DNA of 64,000 bases from Hypholoma sublateritium FD-334 SS-4 (GCA_000827495.1 KN817518.1:894405-958404), one strand, 5' to 3'; positions 13,769 through 25,488 are shown, counted from the first letter of the stretch. The notes: generated by a model not told the origin, from the sequence alone. A program made the numbers and translations.

Positions 13769-16701
13769 ATGCCCGCCCACCGCCACCGTCCGCCTGCCCT
13801 TGACGCCATCGGCCCGCCGCGCGCCTCGTCCCACCGCGCCTCCTTCGACGCCCGCCTCGTCCCGGCGTCGCCCGGCCCCGCGACGCCCGCCTCGTCAGCC
13901 TCCGCCGCATCGCGCGCCCACTCCTGTCGCAGCTTCCTCGGCGGCTTCTCCGATGTACGTCGCCTCGTTGTCTTCCCCATCGGTGCGGTCCGCCACGATG
14001 TGTGCCTAACACGTGTATCGCACGCCGCCCTTCCCCACAGTTTGCCACTCTCCTCCGCTCCCACAGAGCTTCTGCGCGCAAGGCTGCCCAGTTCCAGGTC
14101 TGTTCTCTCCTCCCGCCATGTCCCCCTGTGGAATACTCACTTTCCGTCGCCAGCCGCCCGACATCACCAGCAGCGAGTTCTTTTCGGAGTATGCCGGTCG
14201 CCCCGCCTTAGACCAACACAGCACCATGGACCGCACATCCAGGGAACAAAAGACGGGCAACAAAGTACACACCATTTTTTCTGGCAGTGTAGCCAATACT
14301 GATGTTCTGTAGCTCTACAATTTCCTCACAAGGTCGCGATCACGCTCCCGATCAAAGCAGGAACCGCCAGAGCAGAAACCAACACCCATGCCAGGCGCAA
14401 AGCCAGCCTCCCGCATCCCCTCCCGACCGCTGTCCTCTACGACGACGGCCACCAACACTACCGTCACTCCCGCCACCCCCAAGGCAAGAAAGACGCTCCC
14501 GCCTACCCCGGCACCTGTCGATCCGTCCTCATCGTCGAGACCAACCACACCGAAACCTTCGGCAGCACTCCAGAAGCTGCACAACCTTTTTGGGATACCC
14601 CTTTCGCGGAAGAGCACTTCGCGATCGAGGTCGCGATCGAGGCCAAGTAGCCCCGTAAGGCCCTCCGTCGACGTTCCGCCGCTCCCGATGCACGACGACG
14701 ACGCCACACCACGGGCTGCGCGCAAGTCCCCCACACCAGTTCTGCGTGTCACCAATGCGACTACCACATCCTCGTCCACGGGGTCTACCGCAGCGTCCGT
14801 CAAGATCTCCAAGTTCTTTACCAGTACGTGCTTTCATTTCGTCGTTTGCCAGACGCTTACTTCCATGAAAGGCGGCCAGGACCCCCCACGACCCTCGACT
14901 GCACCCAGCCCGGGTGGGCCTCCCGTTCTGCCGCCTATACCATCACTCGTATCACGGGTGTCGTCGCTGCACCGGCGCAGCGCCAAGGACCCAGACCGGC
15001 CGCCGGCAGCACCGACACCCCCACCCAAGATCACCCACACGCCCCCAACGCCAATCCGCGGCGGCACAAGTACTGGTACGGTCAGTGCCAGCACCAGTGG
15101 CTCATCCTCCCGTACGCCGGGCAGTACTACTACCAGCGGCAGCAGCATCCCAACCCGACCAGGGCACTCAGCGAAGGGCTCGTTGGACTCGAATTATCGC
15201 TACCGCGGAGCCCCACCCACAATGCGTGCGGTCGCCGAGGAAGGCTCGCCGACAGCTCCCTCGACCAGTCCGCTCCCCAAAGGCAAGTCGCGCGAGCCGA
15301 TTCCGCGGCTCAACGGCTCGAAGATGAGCAGTAGTGCACGCGCGACGAAGCACGGGAGCTTCGACTTCGAACGGCCGGGTGGCTGGACCGGCGCCGCGGC
15401 CATGCAGCGCAGCGGGAGCGGCGGCACGACAGGCACGAGCGTAAGCGGCGCGAGCAGGCGTAGCGGTGTGGAAGGTGCACGCGAGCGCGAGAGCGTGTAT
15501 GGGCCTGGCCTTGCCGGCGTGGGCACGCTGCAGCGCGAGGCGTCGATGAAGCGTGCGCAGGAGCGCGAGGAGCTGCTGAAGCGCGGGCGGAAGGACAAGG
15601 ACAAGGACAAAGACAAGGACAAAGAACGCACGCGCGGCTCGACGTCGCAGCGCACGACGCCCGACACCGTGCACGCATCGACGTCATCCGCGTCGGCGGC
15701 GAACGGCAAGGCGTCCTCCATGGGGCGCGCAGCGGGCCGGCGCACCGCACAGTTCCTCCCGAAGCGCCTCGTCGGCCTCGCGTCGGCGCACCACCCGCCC
15801 TTCCCGTTCGAGCCCGCCGTCCCGTCGCCCACGTGGAGCATAGGCACCGCGAGCACGGGCACCGCGCACGAGGTCGCGCTCCCCGCCGCGCGCGCGGAGA
15901 AGGAACGCGCGCGCCTGCGCGACGAGAAGGAGCGCGCGCGCAGCGGGCTCTTCGGCCGGCGGCGCAGCGGCGACCGCGCGCCCGTGCCCGTGCCCCTCCC
16001 CGTCGTCCCGCTCGCGCCCGTCCCCGACTCGCCCGGGCCGGTGCCGATCTCCATGCCGCTGACGCTCAGCGCGATGCTCGACGGGGCGCACGGCGCGCGG
16101 GCAGGTGCCGGCGCCGCGCGCGCGCCGCGGCCGAGCGCGGGGCACCGCTCGGGGACGAAGGGGCGCTCGCTCGACCTCGGGCTCGGGCTCGCGTGGGCGC
16201 CGAGCAAGGTGCGCGAGGAGGCGCTGCTCCCGAAGAGTGCGTTCTTCGCGCGCACGGCGAGCGGCGGGAGTGCGAGCAGCCGCGAGCGCGGGCCGGCGGT
16301 GGCGACGGGTGCGATGGGGCGCACGGCGTCTGGCGCATCTGGCGCGTCCGCACGGCCGGGCCTTGGGCGCAGTGCGAGCGTTAACCAGGGCGAGCGGGAC
16401 GTCGACCGTGCGAAGCTCGGGCGCGAGGTCGCAGAGGTGTTCCGCAATGTGTTGGACGGCGAGGGGTATAAGTTGTTCAAGAACTGTATGTGGTCCTATT
16501 TCTGCATGGGTGCATGGGTGCTGACATTCATTGCCTGCAGATGTGCACCAGTTCGACGCGGACGAGATCCCATATGACGGGCCGCAGGGAATCGTCTCGC
16601 GCGTCGAGAACCTGCTCGCGGCGACGCCGCACCATCTGAGCGACGACGCGCGGAAGCGCCTAATGGACAAGTTCGTGCGCATCATCTTGCAGGTTGTGTG
16701 A
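13769..16701 (+). CDS. Long Ser/Pro/Arg-rich orphan protein, probably intrinsically disordered
   Basis: Not a family I can name. The 5' exons are inferred: an exon from ATG 13769 ending in ...SFLGGFSD with donor gtacgt near 13955, an exon [19 protein letters not shown], an exon [20 protein letters not shown], then [18 protein letters not shown]. All join in frame; a conservative alternative start is ATG 14226 ([13 protein letters not shown]). The middle (about 14390-16400) is low-complexity Ser, Thr, Pro and Gly with an RS-like segment and a KDKDKDKD tract. An intron (about 14822-14870) lies early in this region. The C-terminus (after the intron at 16485-16540) looks folded: [20 protein letters not shown] then [18 protein letters not shown], stop 16701. 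GC is extreme and the antisense frames stay open for hundreds of codons. Possibly a regulatory scaffold; function unknown. Confidence 0.68.
15591..15626 (+). repeat. Lys-Asp codon repeat (KDKDKD tract)
   Basis: Alternating AAG/AAA and GAC codons, 12 codons long, inside the orphan gene. It encodes an alternating charge tract and is probably length-variable between strains. Confidence 0.9.
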
Positions 16702-17479
16702 TGCCCTCCTCGCTGCTCCATTCCTCGTCCCCCGCCTCTTCCTTTGCCGCGCGCGATACCCCCAACCCAAGTCAAGGGCGCAGTGCGTCAAGATGTTCAA
16801 AATATTACCCGCATGTATACCGGCTTGCTTCTTGTTCTCCACACATGTTGTGTTCTCTAGATTCTCGGCGCTCTGCGCCCATTCAGCCTATACTCCCCCC
16901 TTCGTTCTTCGTTTCCCCCCATAATTTCTGCGGTCCACTTTATGCCCTATTGCTTGTCCTTTTGTCGTGTTTCGGGGTTCCTTTTTTCTGTATCGCCTAT
17001 TGATCTTACTCCCATCTATCTTGCATTTACGGTTGCACACATATACATTCACACTTATACCTCCCGGTCCTTATGTCTTGACCCTGCCTGCTACATACCA
17101 CCCATGCCCACTGCACGCCCATACCACACACCTGATGTACCTTATGGCTTCTATGGTTCTCCTCCTCATCCGTTCATGGCATATCTACGCCTTCCTACGC
17201 TTTTTAATTTTGTTTATGTTTTCGATACGCCCTTGATGTACGTGTTAATGTAGTGCGATGTGCATAACTAATGCTCTTATCTGACGAATACCATCTATGT
17301 GTCTGGCGCGATTCATGATCTGACAGATGCGCTGATGCGCTTGTTCATACATATAATTTTACAGAAGATCCTCCGTTCGTGCGCGACAAGAAAAAAGATA
17401 GTAGGTGACATCATAGCAGCCGCTGCCTAGGGTGTATAGTAGCAATGTCCTCGGCATCGCGCACCGCAGCTGCAGCGTA
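16702..17479. other. convergent 3' intergenic region, pyrimidine-rich
   Basis: 778 bp between the stop codons of the Ser-rich orphan and DID2. The stretch 16850-17230 is C/T-rich on the plus strand and holds only short open frames without family resemblance. Both 3' UTRs and terminators must lie here. No RNA gene recognised. Confidence 0.6.
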
Positions 17480-18379
17480 TCATACAGCGGGCCTCAGCGC
17501 GCGCAGCCGATCCGCAAGCTTGTCGTCCTCGTCCTTCGCCTGCTCCTTCACCGCCGGCGTCGGGAGCGCCACGACGTCCGTCGCCGCGAGATCGTGCTGC
17601 AGCTCGATGTTCGCCTCCTCCGCGGTCTGCCGCATGAGCAGCTCGACCTGGTCCTGCGGCGTCGAAATCGCCGTCGTAGACCCCATGGCGTCCTCCATGT
17701 ACGACGTCTGCACGTCAAGGTCGCTGAACTGCGTCTCGAACTTGTCCATCACCATCGATATCTGAGGGCGGGGTGGGTCAGCGCTGGCCTCTGGTGCAGC
17801 GGGGCTGGGGGGTGGCTGGGGATGGGAAAGCAGAAAGATACGCAGACGAAGAGGACAGGGGGGCGAACATGTGCAGGGAAATAACGCACCCGTTCGAGGT
17901 TCATGCTCTCCATCGCTTTGTCCATCCCGCGCACAACCGACGTCATGTTGCCGGTCACCGCGCGCATCGTCACCGCGGTCTCGACACGGCTCGCGACGGC
18001 GTCGATGCGGCTCGACAGCCGCAGCAGGTTCAGCGCCTCGCTCTTCTTTCGGATCGCATTCGAGGCGTAGATGCGGGCGCCGTCGTTGTTGCCCTGCTGC
18101 AGCGCCTGAATGCAGCGCGGGGCGTGTGAGTCGACGCCCGGACTGGGGGGTATGTGGGACGCACCTTCTTTAGCCGAGACTTCTCGGCGTTCTCGTCCTT
18201 CTGCGCTTTCTTTGCCTGCCGGCTCAGTGTCTTTGCTGTGAACTGGGCGGATGTCAGTAGCTGGATCGCTGTGGGGTGGCATGGCGTTGACCTTCAGCTG
18301 AAAGAGGGTCTCTGTGGATCGAGACATCAGTTTCATTATGCAAGGCGCAAGGCTTGGACGTACTCTCGAGATTGCTCAT
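17480..18379 (-). CDS. DID2: ESCRT-III-associated protein DID2 / VPS46 (CHMP1)
   Basis: Snf7-family protein that recruits Vps4 and Vta1 to ESCRT-III at the end of multivesicular body sorting. The start at 18377-18379 gives MSNLE before an intron; the next exons read [20 protein letters not shown], then [80 protein letters not shown] and [17 protein letters not shown]. The C-terminal helix with [12 protein letters not shown] is the MIT-interacting motif (LxxRLxxL) that binds Vps4. Stop at 17480-17482. Length near 200 residues is normal for CHMP1. Same strand and same GC-rich codon usage as VPS60. Confidence 0.93.
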
Positions 18380-18616
18380 GACGGTAGGAGAGGAGGGGGT
18401 GGAGGAGAGCAGCTTGGGCAGAGTCACTCTGCTAATTGATTGCGGATAGCGGTGCGGGGATCATGTGATGGATCTACACCAATATTGAACGCGACACGCA
18501 TGTCGCAAACCCGTCTTGCCTCTGCCGTCCACCTCGCCTGGTTGTAAACCAGCTGCTCGGGACCATTCTCTTGCATTGGCTGTCGGAAAAGGGCGCGACT
18601 CTTGTTGTTGTCCGAG
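18380..18616. promoter_or_regulatory. divergent promoter, DID2 / SVP26
   Basis: 237 bp between divergent start codons of two membrane-traffic genes. Base composition changes here from the GC-rich block to ordinary. Promoter role is inferred from geometry. Confidence 0.5.
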
Positions 18617-19777
18617 ATGGGCCTGCTTTACTATGTTAGGTACGTGCACATAGTCCCCTTTCTCCGCATGAAAGTACCGAATTGGACTTGATTTCTACAG
18701 CTATATAGCTATCGTGGCCGCCTTTTGCTTTGTGACACTGTCTCTAGGTATGTTCAATATGGTGTACTTAAGAGCTCGGTAAATTGACTCCTCATAGCAA
18801 GCGGCCTACTTTATGTCTCCGAGCTGATCGAAGAGTATTCACGACTTGCAAAATTAGTGGGGCAAAGGAGTATATATGTGCGTTCCATTCGTTGTTTTTA
18901 TATTCAAGCTTGCTCAGTATCGGGTATACAGGTAATCATATTACTCCACATTGTCTTTTACTTCACGGACTCGCTACCCCTCGTCCAAACAATATTCTCC
19001 ATGACATGTCATCTCGTTTACCTTCAAAATTTCTCGACCAGCTGGCCGCTCATCTCTCTCACGTCTCCCTCATTCCTTGCATCATGCGTTCTAGTTGTTG
19101 CGGATCACTTTATCTGGTTCTTCTACTTTGCGCGGATCACGAGTGGAACGAGGCATATAACATCCTATCGCGGGGTCACCTTGCCGCCAAGGCCTGGATT
19201 CACGGAAATCGCGTCCTTTTTCGCAATATGTGTCTGGTTCACGCCCCTTTTCTTGTTCCTCAGCCTAAGCGCAAACGATAACGCCTTGCCTATGAGAGCC
19301 AGTGCGTGTCTGCAATCTACTTTGTTGGCTGTGACCTGACATTCACATTCAGCCGAGCCGATTTCACCTACCGCTGCGTCATTACAAAATACGCCGTCAC
19401 GCGTTTCGCTCGGCCGCTCCATCCTTGGATTTTTATCCTTCGACAACGCTTTGTCAAGGTTCAGGACTCCCAAGCGGCGGGATTCTACTGAAGGGCTCAT
19501 TGTACCTCGAACGCCCAACCCTCCTCGATCGCCAGCACCGCAGTATGCCGCCCTACCTGCATCTCCTGCGGCTTGGCCAACAGTATATCCGCCCCCTCCC
19601 AGGTCTCCAGGACCCAGAGTGCAAGAGTTGGACCTCGTTCCGCCTATTGGGAACAATCCTGGTTTCAAACTATCGACAGTCCCCGGACGAAAACCCTCGC
19701 CCCCAAAGAGGAGTGATTCCCTCGGTCTTGGGATTAGTATGAGGAGAACAAATAGCAATGTAGCAGATGATGGATGA
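18617..19777 (+). CDS. SVP26: SVP26 / TEX261-type ER-Golgi cargo adaptor, with a long tail
   Basis: Polytopic membrane protein of the Svp26/Erv26 family, which loads type II proteins such as glycosyltransferases and phosphatases into COPII vesicles. First exons: MGLLYYV, then SYIAIVAAFCFVTLSLA, then SGLLYVSELIEEYSRLAKLV, matching the family start. Later blocks: ISLTSPSFLASCVLVVADHF, RPGFTEIASFFAICVWFTPL and FLFLSLSANDNALP, the usual four membrane segments. Beyond the family core a soluble Pro/Ser-rich tail of about 130 residues follows an intron at about 19302-19352 (EPISPTAASLQNTPS ... RRTNSNVADDG), ending at 19777; it is longer than the yeast tail. Introns are also visible near 18641-18700, 18748-18797 and 18878-18935. 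Confidence 0.88.
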
Positions 19778-20550
19778 GATAGTGTGAGTACTACTTATTT
19801 TTGTATGGGGAATTGTCAATGTCACGGTGTTATATCCGAACTGGCAGTGAGTACTCAAGGACCCACGGACTCATTGCTTTTCCCGAGCGTTTAATCATCG
19901 CATATGAATAAACTAGTAATGCTCTAAGTAAGCTAAAACCAAGCTAAAACTCGAGTTATGTTCAGAGCTATCATTTGTAGCGTCGAGTCCTCTCACAGAC
20001 TAACTACTAGTCACCCCGTCTCCTTGACCTCATTGACCGAGTTATTATAGTCCCTCCTTTCACGCCACACGCGCTTGCGCATATTTATTATGACACTCCC
20101 CCCCTCTATCTCTCCCTTGAGGCCAACTTGAGGCCCCTTAGATATGAATCTTCAAGATGGCTCCGAATTTCGAAATTACTTCGAAATAGCATATAAATCA
20201 AAGATTAATACAAGATTAATAGCAAATAAATATACTTAGCTCGAAAATGCACTAGAGACCCTAGCAAAATACAGTAGCTCACACCTGTTCATAAGAGAAT
20301 TAAACAGCTGTGTGCTTGCGTGCCCACTGCCGATCACCAGTGCTCAGAGTGTACTTAAGTCAAGTATACGGCGAGGGATTTGAATCTTAACAGATACCAA
20401 CAACGCGTGGATCACGTGCTGACTTTTTTTTGGTTGTGGCTTCCGGCCGGAGAGCAGGGTTAGTTGGTTTTCGCTGCTTTGCCCTCATCCACCACCACAT
20501 CGGCCCATCTTTTGACCAGGGCTCTTCCTCTCTTGTATTCCTATCCTACC
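19778..20550. other. AT-rich intergenic region, possible transposon relic
   Basis: 773 bp between SVP26 and RCC1 with no convincing gene. It contains short direct repeats (CTTGAGGCCAA then CTTGAGGCCCC near 20113-20135; AAGCTAAAAC twice near 19930-19950) and a pocket of AT-rich sequence (20155-20260) unlike the flanks. The last 150 bp hold the RCC1 promoter and leader. No open frame with similarity was seen, so a decayed element is only a suggestion. Confidence 0.4.
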
Positions 20551-22306
20551 ATGCCTCCCCGTCGCACATCTCGAGCACCCGCTTCGAAAGCGACCGATGA
20601 ATCAGCGCCCAAGCCACAAGTCAATGGTACATCGAACAAGCGCGCTGCATCGCCTGAGCGTGCTGCATCCCCGCCCACGAAGCGATCTCGCTCAGCTGCG
20701 TCCCACTCGGAAAACGAACCACCCGCACCGGCTGCTGTGCGCAAGCCGCGATCCAAAGTCGCCGCAGCCGCCGCACCGGCGGATGCTGCCGCTAAAAAGG
20801 CAGGAAAGCTCTCGCCTGTGCGTGAAGCCCATGCTGTCGCCGAGCACACACAGGTGAAGCCGTACTTCAATCCTCTGCCTACGCCATCGCCGGCAAAAAG
20901 ACCTGGTCTTCTACCCTTCGCGTGGGGAACGGGCAACTTTGGGCAGTTTGGCATGGGCCCTGCATTCCTCGACGAAATTTCGAAGCCCAAGAGGAATACA
21001 TGGGCAGAGGAGAGGATGGAGCAGAATGCGTTTGGTGAGAACCACGCTGGAATGGAGTTTGTTGTTGCGGGCGGGCTGCACACCATCTTCATCGACGAAA
21101 AAGGAACGGTGCGTAGTTGAGAATGACTTACATTGTACGTGTTACTCACCGATCTACAGATATGGACATGCGGCGTCAACGACGATGCTGCTCTTGGTCG
21201 AATTACGCAAGATGTCCCGGACCCAAACAGCCCCAACACCTTCCTCAGCGTCGACGATCTCTGCTCTTATCCTTACCCATTGCAAACACTCGTTGACGAG
21301 GGTTTCCGTGCTGTTAAAGCAGTCGCCGGTGATAGTATCTGCGCCGCCGTTAGCGATAAGGGTGAATTGCGTGTATGGGGCTCATTCCGCGTATGTTTTT
21401 CCTATCCGAGCCCGGCATAGTCGTTATTGACATTGTTTCTAGGTCAATGAAGGATCGCTTGGATTCTCAAACGGCCTCAAGCATCAATACATGCCAGTGT
21501 CGATTCTACAACTCCCCCACAAACCCGGCGATGCCGAAAAGGTCTCCTCCATCGCATCGGGAGGAAACCACATCCTTGTTCTCACCACCCATGGTAACAT
21601 CTACACCTGGGGTGCAGGTGAGCAGGCTCAACTAGGCAGGAAGGTCCTGGAGCGCCGCAAAATTCATGGCACCGTTCCCGAGAAGGTCACCCTTGGAACT
21701 CGCAGCCGCAAGGCCACTACAATCGGTGCTGGGTCATTCCACTCGTTCGCCATCGACGACAAGGGTGACGTCTGGGGTTGGGGCTTGAACAGCATGGGCC
21801 AGACCGGTACTGGATGGTCATCCTCCGAGGACTCTGTCGTCCAGCTGCCCAAGAAGGTTATCGGCCTGAGCAAAGCAGAACTCGGCGACGAGGACGTCGT
21901 CGTGCAGATCGATGGCGGCAATCACCACACCCTCTTTTTGACTAAGCTGGGGAAGGTCTACGCCTGCGGACGCTCGAATGCCGGCCAGCTCGGGCTTGCC
22001 GAGGACCACGCTGCGTTCGAGGACCAGGTCGATCCCGACTTCGTGGCCGAGCCAGCACTGGTCGCCTTTCCCGATCCCACGGACCCTGTCGTTCAGATTT
22101 CTGCCGGCGTGCACAACAACGCGGCCGTCACGCAGGGCGGCGCACTCTACACCTGGGGACAGGGCGTGCAGGGCGAGCTCGGGCTGGGCGACGAGGAGGA
22201 AGTGAGTACACCGCGCGTTGTCGTGCGCAAGGACGGTGGCGCCTGGTTCGCCACTGCCGTCTCATGTGGTGGACAGCACTCTGTGGGGCTTTTCCGTAAA
22301 AAATAA
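20551..22306 (+). CDS. RCC1: RCC1-type guanine nucleotide exchange factor for Ran
   Basis: Chromatin-bound exchange factor that loads Ran with GTP, driving nuclear transport and spindle assembly (Prp20/Srm1 in yeast, Pim1 in S. pombe). The start MPPRRTSRAPASKATDESAP at 20551 is a basic, Ser/Ala-rich N-terminal tail with nuclear-localisation character. Seven-blade RCC1 repeats follow: FAWGTGNFGQFGMG, IWTCGVNDDAALGR, LRVWGSFR..NEGSLGF, IYTWGAGEQAQLGR, VWGWGLNSMGQTGTG, VYACGRSNAGQLGL, LYTWGQGVQGELGLGDEEE, closing with VSCGGQHSVGLFRKK. Short introns at about 21111-21160 and 21391-21443. The upstream in-frame codon at 20464 is TTG, so ATG 20551 is the start. Length, about 550 residues, is normal for fungi. 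Confidence 0.94.
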
Positions 22307-22785
22307 TCGGACCAAAAAAAACACCAGGCCGAACGAACTATTTCTTCCGACTATTCATTCAGACTCTTATCTTCCCATTATACAAACCAATATCGACCCC
22401 CCTCATCGTCCTATTTTCATTACATATACGGATAGATTTAGCATAGTTTTTTCTCGAAGTCCTCGCTTTATCCTTGCTATCATTACTCCTCTAATTTTGT
22501 CACCCTTGACGTACACCACCATGTATCTCCGTCGCTGTCCTTTCTTGTTTAGTTGTAATCAGTAGTATTAGTAGAGTTCGTATGCGCTCGTTATGCACAA
22601 ATATATGCCATGAATATGTCAACCCTGCTTCTTAGTAAGGTTTACGTCAATTAGACTCAGAGTAATAATAATATACAAATGGGTTTCACCGAAATAGAAG
22701 GCATAGAAAAAGACTGGGAGGGCATTTTGCGCGCCTCCTCATTCTTTCCCCCAACTAACTCTCCCACTATCACAGCCTTCTCAAG
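22307..22785. other. intergenic, RCC1 3' flank and promoter of acidic orphan
   Basis: 479 bp, C/T-rich in the first 250 bp and AT-rich around 22560-22700. No gene or RNA recognised. Confidence 0.6.
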
Positions 22786-23970
22786 ATGCCTGACGCTCCA
22801 AATAATGATAAAACCAATACTGTGAGCATATATTCAGCCATATCACCTTGGCATGCGACGACTCATCGCCGAGAAAACAAACAGCGCATCGCGGCGGGCC
22901 ACACGTTTTTCGACATGAACACCTTTATGACCAGCGAAGGAAAAGAGCTGGCCATAAAGACCCTCGAAAAAGCGCAGGACAGGTGTCCGGACTTTTTCGA
23001 TATGTACATCTACAATGGTCAGTACTTCGATGCGCCCCGCGCCGTGCTTCCGCGTCACAAAAAATGCCCAGAGTTGGCCCAGAGCTGACGTTTCTCTTCT
23101 TCCTTTGCGGTGTCTGACAACAGACTTCTGGTCGTACGGCGTTTTCGACCTCGTCGATAAAATGCTCTCGTCGCTAAACACAAAGATCAAGAAAAAAGAC
23201 TTGCAGGGCGCGTTCGTCGTCCTTGAGGCACTTATGCTGTTCGTCGAATGCGAGGGCATCTGGACGCGTAAGGAGCTGCCCAACACGCGTACCTCATAGG
23301 TATCTGACCGGATACATCCTTTCTAGAGTGCAATGACGGCCAGCGCGTCAGGGCCACCAACAAAGCCATCGGCGCTGCCGCGTTGGCCGTGTTCCAGGGC
23401 CTTGAGAAGTCCGCCGACTTCAGCACCGCGGCGTTCCCGAGCCTGGAGAGCCTGCTCCAGTTTTGCTGCAAGTCCTGCAAGGAAGGCATGGTGTGCGACC
23501 AGGAGTACGGGCCCATATTCAGGGGCATCGCGCGCCGCTTGTTTGCGGGTAAAACCAACGCGGACATGATTCGCGACCGCGAGATGCAGGAAGAGTGGGT
23601 CGCTAGCCTTTCCGACGATGAAGACAACGACAACGACGAGGATGATGATGACGAGGACGAAGACGAAGATAACGAAGATATTATTCCAAGGAAGAAAAAG
23701 GACATGCAGCTGAAATTGCAAAAGAGGGCCGACGACCAGGCTGCTGCTGTGGCTGCAGGAATACCCATCACACCGTGGTTTTCCAAGGGCGCCATCGAAA
23801 CGAAGGTCCCCAACGAACTCAGGTTCGCTCGCGTCTGGAAGGACTACAAGGAGTATCTCGCAGGCTGCCCCACCTTGCCTTTGAGAGGACCACCCAAATG
23901 GGATCTCACGACATGGACCGCCGCTGAGAAAAAGCCATTCCAATTTGGCGATGGAAGCGACTTTAACTAG
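22786..23970 (+). CDS. Acidic orphan protein, conserved-looking Cys-containing core
   Basis: I do not recognise the family. Start at 22786 (MPDAPNNDKTNTVSIYSAIS). Two introns: one after MYIYN (about 23018-23124) leading to DFWSYGVFDLVDKMLSSLN, one after ECEGIWT (about 23270-23327) leading to CNDGQRVRATNKAIGAAALA. The core has FPSLESLLQFCCKSCKEGM, a Cys cluster that could bind metal. It is followed by a run of about 24 Asp/Glu/Asn residues (from 23620 to 23685) and a basic PRKKKDMQLKLQKR segment. The C-terminal part (TPWFSKGAIETKVPNELRFA, WKDYKEYL) looks folded. About 340 residues, no signal peptide or membrane segment. An acidic chaperone or chromatin role is possible but not shown. Confidence 0.72.
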
Positions 23971-24113
23971 CCCCGGAGCATGGCTGCCAGTTTTTTTGCC
24001 CAGTGATTCCATGTTCCATAAATTGAGCTTGATGGGTCAAGTAGATAATTAAACATAGATAATGCCATACATTTGTCATATCCGCCCCAGGGGTATCCTT
24101 AATGATGTGGCGG

Positions 24114-25488
24114 TCAGGTATAAGTAACGGCAAGACGTCCGACGATGTAGTCCTCGGTATTGACAGGAGGATATTTAGCGACATCTCCGCAGTTGGGCAA
24201 GCACGAAACCTCAGCAGAGAAATTGGGATTGCAGAAGAATGCTATTGATTGGCGAGCAGGCGTCAGAGATTCCGTTTCACTGATTTTCTCGGCTGGTGCG
24301 ACTACACGATGAAGTGTCGATCGCAGCACATCGTTGCTCCAGCGCGCTAATAAATCGCCCACGTTGACTACAATGGTACCAGGCTGGCGGGAAATGGAGA
24401 TCAATAAAAAACGGGGAAAATGACCATGATTACTCACGATAGGTGTTGCAGGAACAAATTCACCAGTGTGCGGGTTCTTGACCTCGAGGCCACCGACAGA
24501 GTCTTGGAATAGAAGCGTCAATGTACCATAATCTATTTTTAATTGCCATGAGTTAGGATTTTCATATATATTAGAGCCATCTTACCGCTGTGAGCACCAG
24601 CCCTCGCTTGGCCTTCATTTTTGAGAAGACTCGTTTTGATGGCTGGGTAGGACAAGAGCCGGAGGTTATGACATTTTTCATCAATCTTTGAATCGAAGAA
24701 ATGCTCCTTGAGATCCAGTCCGATGGCCACTGAGCGCATTACATGGACATGAAGTTCGTGACAGGTCTAATGAATATTTTTCGTTCGGTAAAATTTCACG
24801 AGCAATGATGAATGCAGTTAATGATACCTCATAGAAATCAAGCATGTTTTGTTTGAATCCTGGAGCCTGTGTTTCCGATGGCCATTGGTTCTTCCAAACT
24901 GAATCCCAGTCCCTGCCAATTTCCATGGTCTCCTTGTAATCCGGGGCCTTCTCACGAAGAGCAGCAATTTCGGCGGGATCGGTGGCCTGGGTGACCCGTT
25001 CACGTCCTACTTTGACAAATCCACGGTTTGAGCGAGGGTCTTCCCAAGCGAGACCATTCTGTACAACCACGATGTCAGAAATTTATTGCTTCGTAACCTC
25101 ATGGGTAACGACCTTGACATCAGACGGTAGGTGGAAGAACTCTGCGCTCTGGTGGGATATATTAGTCGATAATTACATGCTGAAACAGGGATATCTCCAC
25201 CTTTTGGAAGACGGTCTGTACTTCAGCTTAAAACGAGGCGGTGAGTCGCGAGAAGGGAAGGGAGGCGGCGTGCGACGTGCCTGGAGTCACCCCATGGTTC
25301 TTGAGATAGACGAAGCCGCTCTCCTTGAACGCGTTGACAATGTCCTTGGCGGTTTGCTTTCTGCCCTCTGGCGACTCTGCTGAGCGAAACTTGGCAAAGT
25401 CGATGACTGGAATGGAAAAAGAGGAAAGCTGACGCGTCAAGCGAAGCCTGAGGGCCCTGGAAGGGCGCGCAAGGGCTGTGAGAGACAT
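24114..25488 (-). CDS. 2-oxoglutarate/Fe(II)-dependent oxygenase (isopenicillin N synthase-like)
   Basis: Non-heme iron oxygenase of the DIOX_N/2OG-FeII_Oxy type. The start at 25488 gives MSLTALARPSRALRLRLTRQ, an Arg-rich, acid-free N-terminus that could target mitochondria, then FSIPVIDFAKF and SGFVYLKNHG. Short exons EVQTVFQK and SAEFFHLPSDVKVVTHE follow, then NGLAWEDPRSNRGFVKVGRE. Iron ligands are visible: His and Asp in GAHSDYGTLTLLFQD and the distal His in TLHRVVAP; the co-substrate site is RQSIAFF. Stop at 24114-24116 after VGRLAVTYT. Fungal relatives act on small molecules, amino acids or gibberellin-like substrates, so the substrate cannot be told. It ends 143 bp from the acidic orphan, convergently. 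Confidence 0.88.

Noticed and set aside
12867..14081. 404-codon minus-strand frame extending upstream of the acetyltransferase
   Set aside because: The part upstream of ATG 13661 has no resemblance to the family and overlaps the divergent gene; the presequence-like start at 13661 is preferred.
15200..16480. 426-codon minus-strand open frame opposite the Ser-rich orphan
   Set aside because: GC-rich DNA leaves antisense frames open; composition is Arg/Ala/Pro/Ser noise with no domains, and the plus frame has coherent introns and termini.
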